Source: Corydoras sp. C115
Lineage: Eukaryota; Chordata; Actinopteri; Siluriformes; Callichthyidae
Length of the DNA stretch: 64,000 bases
Reading direction: 5' to 3'
Assembly: GCA_019802505.1 (NCBI GenBank)
Contig: JAFMOC010000315.1
Coordinates: 186,001-250,000 of the forward strand
Shown: one piece after another, positions 56,441 to 64,000 of the stretch
Position numbering within the stretch: the stretch's first letter is position 1
Layout: each line of letters opens with the position of its first letter
Program-made: the position numbers and the translations under genes
Notes under the pieces: model-generated
Databases searched by the model: none
The model's input: the letters and a program-made list of their open reading frames with translations, nothing else
Told to the model about the DNA's origin: nothing

Positions 56441-59400
56441 AGTAATAATAGGGTGAAGTGGGAGGGTACTCATCACCTTAGTAGTGTTTTCTATAAAAGT
56501 TTGAAATACACTTTATGGACAACAATATTTAGGACACCCTCATTAGACCTGCAGGAGCTTTTATGATATCAATGGCGGGCCGTGCATTTCACACAGAGGC
56601 TTCCTCTGAATCAATCCACCTGTCAAAAACTATTTATGGCTATAAAAAACATCTTATTATGCAAAAATGCAGTATAAAGAGCCGTTGCATTGCAGATAAA
56701 TAACTGGTGTAGCCACACATTAATAATTACCATCAATAACCTTAAAAAACTTTTTATAAATATTTTTAGGAAAATATAAATCAGCAAAATCATTAAATTC
56801 TGATTATTTGTACAAAATCCATCCTCCTTTTTTTTCCTCAAAATGAGTTTAATTAGTTCCATTAACTCAAAATCTGATTGGTTGAAGCAACAGGTTGATA
56901 GACATTATTTTATGCTACCTGATAGTGAAGGCCTTAGGCAGAAATGTTTGACCCTGGCAACAAATGATGCTGAAATGTGATTGGTTAAGTGGTTTAATAA
57001 GAAAAAACACTTCTGGAAGTGGTGCAACCAGGAGAACGCTATGAAAGGAACCGGAAAGACCATAAACCAGAAAATTATTTAATGGACAAAATATATTCAT
57101 GCCAATTTATCTAGAACAGATTTGGTTGATATTTTGGACAGTAGTTCATCCCAAAGGTGTTTGATAGGACTAAGGTCCAGATCTAACACCACCTCACCCA
57201 ACCTTGCATTGTGTACAGGGGCGCTGTCATTCTGGACCCAAAATAGGGCCTTCCCCAAACTGTTTCCATGAAGATGGAATCATACTTTTGTCCAAAATGC
57301 ATGACTAAGTGTGACTGAATGAGTGTCTTAGTACATTTGTCCATATAATGTATTTACTGAACGTAAATAAAACGGGTTACATCATCTTTAATTTGTAAAA
57401 ATGTTTTTAAAAATATTAAGAGATCACGAACCCTGCCAAAGATCATGGGGTGTTTGGTTGAATAAGTTCCCAATGTCGCTGTGCCGCTCTGAAAGATGGC
57501 TCTGTGAAACAGCCCTTTGGCCAAAGGAGACAACATCTGGAACCACAGAGGTTCAGAAAACAGGGAGGCATCAGATCCTGCTCCTTTACTGCTTATAATA
57601 TTTACACCAGAGCCGCGGTACGAGCAGCACATACCAACATGGAGCTACTGATTCCACCTGCAGATTCTCCTCCAACAGTTACAGAGTTGGGATCTCCACC
57701 GAAGTTCTCGATGTTCTGCTGCACCCACTGCAGAGCTGCGATCTGATCCAGGAAGCCCCAGTTTCCTTTCGCATGCTCATCCCCAGTGCTGAGAGAATGT
57801 CATTTCAAAACACACAAGATGAAATATAAAGCATGTGCTGTACAGCCCTACAGACATAATCATCCCTAAAAGAAACTGGACAGTTCCCTGTAGATCAGTT
57901 TAGTTTGTCAGAACATCTAAAAAGGCCATTTTTGCTAATTAAATTGATCTAGATGATTATTTGAAGTTAAAATAATATCATTATTCTGTTCTAGTATTTG
58001 ACGGTAACTGTTGAGATCATTTCATTTTGAGGACATCACCAGAAACGTTCTTATAGACATTGGAACCCCCCCCCCCCCCCCCAAGATCCTGGTATAGGAC
58101 TAATCGGAAGAGAATGGATGGATGTCTGGACAACACAATAGGTTGAATGTTTACAAGCAATTCAGTATTGAGGCTATTTACTATCTTGATTTAACAAGCT
58201 ATTTATTTTAAAATATATTTTTGAAACGTGGGAGAAAACCCTGAGAGAGACTCCCTAGAGAATCCCTAGGTAGACATGAGGAGGACATGAAGACACCCAA
58301 CGGAAACGTTCCTGCATTGTGTTGTGACTGTACTGGCTTTGCATCATTATTAAATATCTCTATATGTGTTTAATGTGAATTAAAATTCAAACCTGAAGAA
58401 ACCCAGTATTCCAAGCCTGTACTGTATAACAACCACCACCATGTTTCCATACGCAGCCAGCACTGATCCATCATACAGAACGGCCCCTCCAATGTGAAAT
58501 CCGCCTCCATGGATCCATACCAGAACCTGAAAAAGAATGACGTGTGGTCAGATGTTTTACGCCGATCTGTGATTTTCTATATTTACAGATAATTATTTAT
58601 AAATCCTTAATAAATGTTTTCTGTCTCTCTTTAGTCTCTCAGCTTCCCTTTGGCCAAAGGAGACAACATCTGGAACCACAGAGGTTCAGAAAACAGGGAG
58701 GCATCAGATCCTGCTCCTTTACTGCTTATAATATTTACACCAGAGCCGCGGTACGAGCAGCACATACCAACATGGAGCTACTGATTCCACCTGCAGATTC
58801 TCCTCCAACAGTTACAGAGTTGGGATCTCCACCGAAGTTCTCGATGTTCTGCTGCACCCACTGCAGAGCTGCGATCTGATCCAGGAAGCCCCAGTTTCCT
58901 TTCGCATGCTCATCCCCAGTGCTGAGAGAATGTCATTTCAAAACATACAAGATGAAATATAAAGCATGTGCTGTACAGCCCTACAGACATAATCGTTCCT
59001 AAAAAGGCCTAAGAACCTGGACAGTTCCCTGTACATCAGTTTAGTTTGTCAGAACATCTAAGAAGACCATTTTTGCTTATTAGAGATTATTAAAATAATA
59101 TCATAGATGATTAAAATAATATCATTATTCTGTTCTAGTATTTGACGGTAACTGTTGAGACCATTTCATTTTGAGGACATCACCAGAAACGTTCTTATAG
59201 ACATAGGAACCCCCCCCCCCCCAAGACCCTGGTATAGGACTAATCGGAAGAGAATGGATGGATGTCTGGACAACACAATAGGTTGTTCTCCTATGTTTAC
59301 AAGCAATTCATATTGAGACTATTTGCTATCTTGTTTTAACAAGTGATCATGTTTTTGAAACATGGGTGAAAAGCCTAAGAGGGACTCCCTAGAGAATCCC

Positions 59401-62400
59401 TAGGTAGACATGAGGAGGACAAGAAGACACCCCACGTAAAGGTTCCTGCGTTGTTCCTGCATCCTGATGTACTTCCTTTTCATTTTGGTTGCTATAGCGA
59501 TTATTAAATTATTATTATTATTATATTAAATATCTCTATATGTGTTTAGGGTGGCATGGTGGCTTAGTGGTTTAGCATGTTCTCCTCTCAGCACTAGGGA
59601 TTCCCGGTTCGAATCCTCATCTGGGTGGAGTTTCCATGTTCCCTCCTCCCACAGTCAAAAAAAACATGGATCAAGTCAATCTGTATTATGATGTAATAAA
59701 TAAAATGTTTGACCGTGTGTTCTCCGCTTTCCTCCCACAGTCCAAAAACATGGATCAAGTCAATTTGCCCCAAATAGAGTGTGTGAGTGTGAGTGAGTGT
59801 GTGCCCAGCGATAGATTGGCGCCCTGTCCTGGGTGTATCTGCCCAGCGCCCAAAACCTTCTCCCCTGGATGGGCATGGGGAACCCCCCCCCCCCCCCCCG
59901 GCGACCCCAATATAGGATAAAGCGGAAGATAATGAATGAATATATGTGTTTAATGTGAATTAAAATTCAAACCTGAAGAAACCCATTATTCCAAGCCTGT
60001 ACTGTATAACAACCACCACCATGTTTCCATACGCAGCCAGCACTGATCCATCATACAGAACGGCCCCTCCCATGTACAATCCGCCTCCATGGATCCATAC
60101 CAGAACCTAAAAAAGAATGACGTGTGGTCAGATGTTTTACGCCGATCTGTGATTTTCAGATATTTACAGATAATTTTTTATAAATCCTTAATAATTTTTT
60201 GTTTCTGTCTCTCTTTAGTCTCTCAGCTTGAACTCACTTACCACAGAAACAAGCACAGCTTGTAAAACAGATAGCACCACCAGTTTTAAAAACACAAACT
60301 GTACAAACTGTATGAAATGATTGTCTTTGAATACACACCATCACAAAAAAACACCATCATTCTATTAATAATGTATAAATAAATGTTTGACTGATCAAAC
60401 ATTACGGATCTCTAATAGTTCCAGCGTGATAATAATAAGGGTTCCAAATGTGAAAAAACCTAACTGTTTAATATGTTATACTATTGCGAGGGCGACACGG
60501 TGGCTTAGTGCGTTAGCACGTTCGCCTCTCAGCACTAGGGAGTTTCCATGTTCTCCCCGTGTCTGCGTGGGTTTCCTCCGGGTTCTCATGGATCAAGTCA
60601 ATTGAATTCTCAAAAATTGCCCCATATAGAGTGTGTCTGTGTGTGTGAGTGTGTGCCCAGCGATGGATTGGCACCCTGTCCTGGGTGTATCTGCCCTGCG
60701 CCTGGGACGTTCTCCCCTGGATGGGCATGGGGAACCCCCCCGCGACCCTAATAGAGGATAAAGCGGGAGATAATGAATGAATGAATGATAACCTGTATAC
60801 ACCCCGTTTGTCCTTTAGAACAGTTCTATTTTACCAACTTATATACACCTTCATATGGATTTTGTTATCAGAGTCCATCGCTGTTGGCCGTGTTCCAGTC
60901 TGCATACAACCAATAAATAAATAAAACCATTATTGTAAAAGCCTCTTAAAGTTCAGTCTGTGTTAATGTATAGGAAGCTATGTGTATCTTGGGACGCAGC
61001 CAAGACAGCAGATTAAATGCTAACACAACAGCGTCACATCACTTTGTAGTGACAGTGGGGTTTCAGAAGGTGCACTTCATGCTGCTTTATGAATTACATG
61101 CAAAGTCAAAATATAAAACTAAATCATCTAGGTTTCAGCTTTAAAAGCCTCTGAAGTAATATATACATGCCCCAATACTTTTGTGAATATATTTAATAAT
61201 TAATTCATTCATTATCTCCCGCTTTTTCCTCTATTAGGGTCGTGGTGGGGTTCCCCATGCCCATCCAGGGGAGAACGTTTCGGCCGCTGGGCAGATACAC
61301 CCAGGACAGGACGCCAATCCATCGCTGGGCACACTCTCACTCACACACACACACTCTATATGGGGCAATTTTGAGAACTCAATTGACTTGATCCATGAGA
61401 ACCTGGAGGAAACCCACGCAGACACGGGGAGAACATGGAAACTCCACTCAGATGGGGATTCGAACCGGGAATCCCTAGCGCTGAGAGGAGAATCCCTAGC
61501 GCTGAGAGGGTTCCCCATGCCCATCCAGGGGAGAACGTCTCAGGCGCTGGGCAGATAGACTCAGGACAGGGCGCCAATCCATCGCTGGGCACACACTCTC
61601 ACTCACACAGACACACTCTATATGGGGCAATTTTTGAGAATTCAATTGACTTGATCCATGAGAACCTGGAGGAAACCCACGCAGACACGGGGAGAACATG
61701 GAAACTCCACCCAGATGGGGATTCGAACCGGGAATCCCTAGCGCTGAGAGGCGAACGTGCTAAACCACTAAGCCACCGTGCCGCCTATTTAATAATTTCA
61801 AGTATTTAATTGTTCTATTGTTACCCCCACTGTCCTTTACTGTCCCCCCAGCCTATCAATATCTGAATAAATTATTTAAATGGAAATAATACACTTCTGT
61901 TGTTTTTGGTGTTTTGACATGAAAATAAATGATTACTATGATTTCATAAGGTTTATGAACATTTATATACACAGCAGTGCTTAATGTGCTGGTCACATGG
62001 CTTTATCAGTCTGATTGCTAAGCATCATTGGTTCTGTCACCTGACATCATGCTGTCATTCATTCATTCATGCATTATCTCCCGCTTTATCCTATATTAGG
62101 GTTGCGGGGGGGTTCCCCATGCTCATCCAGGGGAGAACGTCTCGGGCGCTGGGCAGATACACCCAGGACAGGGTGCCAATCCATCGCTGGGCACACTCTC
62201 ACTCACACAGACACACTCTATATGGGGCAATTTGGAGAACTCAATTGACTTGATCCATGTTTTTGGACTGTGGGAGGAAAGCGGAGAACCCGGAGGAAAC
62301 CCACACGGACACGGGGAGAACATGGAAACTCCACCCAGATGGGGATTCGAACCGTGCCGCCCGTCATGCTGTCAATTTATTTCTATTTTAATGGAAGATT

Positions 62401-63625
62401 TAAACGTCTGAACAGCTCATAATCCATTTTCTGAACTGAATAACGCAGTTCTTGGCTTTCAGATCCATGCGTGTACCTACCGGCATGGATTTGGACCGTG
62501 TCAGGAACCTGGGGGTGTCTCGTGGACGGGAAATGGGGAGGACTTTAAACACTGCACTGTGACGATGATAAGTGAACAGCTGAGTTTGCATTTCGAGTGA
62601 CGATTGTTTTGCAAAATGTAGTGTTTTGTGCTGTGTGTGAGGTGCAAAGTGCAGTGTGGTGTAGACACTGTCAACAATCCTTTACACTGCAGGTCTGGTG
62701 CATGCTTACTGTCCCCATTGATCTGTAACCTATAGAAAAGAGTGAAAAGTCATGACTGGTGTACAGAGAACATGTGTATGATAAGTGCACCCACGGGCAG
62801 CTTCTCCGAGGCTGAGCGCTCGGAGGGGGTGTAGACATTTAGGTACAGGCAGTCCTCTGAGACATCAGTGGGAGTGACATCCATTAACAGGGTTTTGGCC
62901 ACAAACTTCATGACTTGTGGATCCTGCAGACACCTATAAGGTAAAAAAAAAATAAAAAAAGACATGAAGAGAATGCTGAGAATGCAAATCCGGGGTAAAC
63001 AGGGCACAGCGGGGTTGAGGGCAGATTATCTTCGGACTGAACAAGAAGACTAGAGGCTTTGTTTTTCAGAAGCACAGCGCTGACAGACTGGCCTCAAAAC
63101 GGTTTGTTGACCGTGTTTAATGAAGTGCAAAGAACAAAATACGAGGACCAAAAACAAACAGCAACTCATGTGGCGCTGCGTCAATCTGGAGACGCCACAG
63201 AGCAACTATGGTCAAGAAATCCGGATATACAGACATAGTCAAAAGTATGTGTACACACATTAAAAAATGTAATGAGTGAGACTATTTCGGTGGAACAAAC
63301 ACAAATAGCTCCAGTAAAGCGGTTCTTTCATGAATCATCATGGTTCACAAAACTGCACAGCAAGGAATTACATTAATACCAGCCTCATGAATATTCATTC
63401 AGTTCGGTTGTCAGGCGCAAACGACTCACATTTTAGGATGATGGGTCGCATCTAGAACACCTTGCCAGGGTTCTGCGGGCTGCGGTGCGGCCAAACGGAG
63501 AGGACCCACGGGGGGCTGGGCGAAGGGGATGCCCAGATACTGTTCCACAACCTTGTCTGAGTCCTTAACGGACAAATACTGTCCCTGTAAGCTGCCATGT
63601 TTCAGAGCTAGCACAGGACCAGAGT
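53337..63625 (-). CDS. Carboxylesterase (CES2/CES3-like), 5' end outside window
   Basis: Serine hydrolase of lipid and xenobiotic esters, normally in the ER lumen or secreted. Exons in transcript order: A 63625-63430, B 62933-62795, C (58526-58393 or its twin 60106-59973), D (57788-57635 or twin 58921-58768), E 57536-57432, F 56316-56215, G 56121-55981, H 55781-55701, I 54800-54659, J 54561-54412, K 53756-53684, L 53502-53337. With one C-D pair they give 526 residues plus stop. The first exon (signal peptide, about 20-30 aa) must lie right of 64000. Seen: YLGIPFAQPPVGPLRL, SEDCLYLNVYTP, oxyanion motif HGGG (exon C), nucleophile GGESAGG (D), acidic triad residue in NHEFGW (G) and histidine in KADHGND (J). 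The C terminus ALHKP lacks the HXEL retention signal of mammalian ER forms. The exon E donor (GTTCGT) is weak. The exact paralogue is not assigned. Confidence 0.93.
53880..54258 (-). mobile_element. V-SINE copy between exons J and K
   Basis: Reverse copy with a G run after GGTCGC and an AT-rich insertion (TCTATATCTCGATATCTATT) in the middle. Flanking TCACAATTAT on both sides is a likely target duplication. Confidence 0.9.
54335..54379. repeat. (CA)n microsatellite
   Basis: Interrupted CA run in the carboxylesterase intron after exon J. Confidence 0.85.
54976..55148 (-). mobile_element. Second-family SINE between exons H and I
   Basis: Reverse copy, GGACGCTTTTATCCAAAGCA to GAGCTACCACACCCC; about 15 bp near the head are deleted. 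Confidence 0.8.
55308..55664 (+). mobile_element. V-SINE between exons H and I
   Basis: GTGGTCAGCACG subtype, full-length. Duplication ATAAATTAAGG on both sides (about 55296 and 55666). Antisense to the gene. Confidence 0.9.
56390..56440. repeat. (TATC)n microsatellite
   Basis: About twelve tetranucleotide units in the intron between exons E and F. Confidence 0.95.
56514..57346. mobile_element. Decayed DNA transposon with terminal inverted repeats
   Basis: The left end TATGGACAACAATATTTAGG and the right end, read in reverse, TATGGACAAATGTACTAAGA are imperfect inverted repeats next to TA. Internal parts (TTCCCCAAACTGTTTCCATG, CTTGCATTGTGTACAGGGG) resemble a widespread fish element. It has no transposase frame and lies wholly in the intron between exons E and F. 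Confidence 0.55.
57513..58645 (-). repeat. Tandem duplication unit 1 (C1-D1 and part of exon E)
   Basis: 1133-bp unit carrying exon C1 (58526-58393), exon D1 (57788-57635) and the 5' 24 nt of exon E. Its left-hand neighbour continues into the full exon E. It is the SINE-free copy: at 58361-58380 it shows the undisturbed site where unit 2 has its SINE. Confidence 0.93.
58646..58669 (-). pseudogene. Truncated carboxylesterase exon E stub
   Basis: Keeps the acceptor TTCCAG and eight codons (MLSPLAKG), then runs through the breakpoint into KLRD and a stop. Splicing of D2 onto it would truncate the protein, so a working transcript must skip it. Confidence 0.85.
59549..59940 (+). mobile_element. 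V-SINE inserted in duplication unit 2 only
   Basis: Flanked by TATATGTGTTTA at 59537-59548 and 59941-59952. Its interior is rearranged, with CCTCCCACAGTC and CATGGATCAAGTCAAT occurring twice around a foreign AT-rich segment (about 59680-59720). It also contains a C run. Confidence 0.93.
60490..60788 (+). mobile_element. V-SINE with two internal deletions
   Basis: Lacks the B-box region (CTAGGG joins directly to AGTTTCC) and the segment between GGTTCT and CATGGATC. It lies between exons B and C2. Confidence 0.88.
61202..61785 (-). mobile_element. Dimeric V-SINE
   Basis: Two reverse-strand partial units (about 61202-61500 and 61509-61785) joined head to body through repeated AATCCCTAGCGCTGAGAGG. 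One 12-bp duplication, TATTTAATAATT, encloses the pair (61190-61201 and 61786-61797). Both units share the GGTTCT-CATGGATC deletion. Confidence 0.9.
62058..62363 (-). mobile_element. V-SINE with head deletion
   Basis: Flanked by TCATGCTGTCA at 62047-62057 and 62364-62374. About 45 bp between the B box and the terminal GCCGCC are lost. Confidence 0.9.
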
Positions 63626-63909
63626 CTGCAACGTGACAACAAACACAAATTCATGTATTTATAGTTGCTGCTGCTATAAACACTAATTACATTACTAATT
63701 ACATTAACTTTGTATCTGCTGCTTCAGACACTTAACATTGTAATTGATACCACAGATACAAAAAGCATATATATATAAGTCTGTGATGTTATATACAGTA
63801 TGTCATGTGGGGTAAAATGTTTTTCTTTTTTCGCGTTCCTAAACTGCGGGCACTCGGGGGACTGTTTTTTAATCATCTTTTTTTTTTTTTCTTTCTTTCT
63901 TTCTTTCTT

Positions 63910-63956
<47 letters not shown>

Positions 63957-64000
63957 ATTTATTAATTTATTTATTTATTTCTCACTTCTAAATTTCCCCA
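63626..64000. other. Carboxylesterase intron with CTTT/CT repeats
   Basis: No signal-peptide exon is visible here. 63889-63952 is a (CTTT)n-(CT)n run. Confidence 0.5.

Larger units (their letters stand above)
58646..60229 (-). repeat. Tandem duplication unit 2 (C2-D2 and 24-nt exon E stub)
   Basis: 1584-bp unit, near-identical to unit 1 apart from the SINE at 59549-59940 and scattered small changes. Contains exon C2 (60106-59973), exon D2 (58921-58768) and a truncated exon E. The junction at 58645/58646 joins intron sequence (TCTCAGCTT) to the inside of exon E (CCCTTTGGCC). Confidence 0.93.

Overview
The window is vertebrate nuclear DNA, almost certainly from a teleost fish. The genes are split by GT-AG introns, CpG-rich first-exon regions are present, and the gaps are filled with tRNA-derived SINEs of the fish V-SINE (DANA/HE1-like) type, hAT-type MITEs and long microsatellites. 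The species cannot be fixed from the sequence; an otophysan fish (catfish, characin or cyprinid side) is a guess based on SINE style.

Five protein-coding genes are supported. From left to right they are b3gnt9 (+, 845-2164, single coding exon), phaf1 (formerly C16orf70; -, 16 coding exons, 9091-17143, 425 aa), foxl1 (+, 21814-22812, single exon), kiaa0513 (-, 11 coding exons, 39008-47517, 390 aa) and a carboxylesterase of the CES2/CES3 type (-, 12 coding exons plus a duplicated pair, 53337-63625, 5' end beyond the right edge). Exon borders for the three split genes were read by hand. In each, every junction has GT-AG ends and the phases add up to one open frame. From memory of the human map, b3gnt9, phaf1 and CES lie together at 16q22.1, while FOXL1 and KIAA0513 lie at 16q24.1, so this window holds both human neighbourhoods side by side.

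Layout: 0-9 kb holds b3gnt9 and the probable phaf1 3' flank. 9-17.9 kb is phaf1 and its CpG-rich promoter. 18-39 kb is a gene-poor stretch with only foxl1, about 30 percent or more recognisable repeats, a 1.3 kb ATGT-type array (27.8-29.1 kb) and a hAT element that still encodes a BED zinc finger (29.8-30.5 kb). 39-47.5 kb is kiaa0513. 47.5-53 kb is a repeat cluster with two hAT MITEs, several SINEs and a second CpG-rich patch. 53.3-64 kb is the carboxylesterase.

The most notable feature is inside the carboxylesterase. A 1.1 kb block carrying the oxyanion-loop exon and the nucleophile-serine exon has been tandemly duplicated. The two copies are identical over the serine exon and differ at four bases in the oxyanion exon, all four changing the amino acid and three of them in adjacent codons right after HGGG. 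The reading phases allow either copy to be used alone, so this may be a pair of mutually exclusive exons. A young SINE later entered only one copy, leaving the other as the empty site.

The genes are not an operon and have no evident joint pathway: Golgi glycan extension (b3gnt9), autophagosome assembly (phaf1), mesenchymal transcription control (foxl1), a poorly known cytoplasmic protein (kiaa0513) and lipid/xenobiotic ester hydrolysis (CES).
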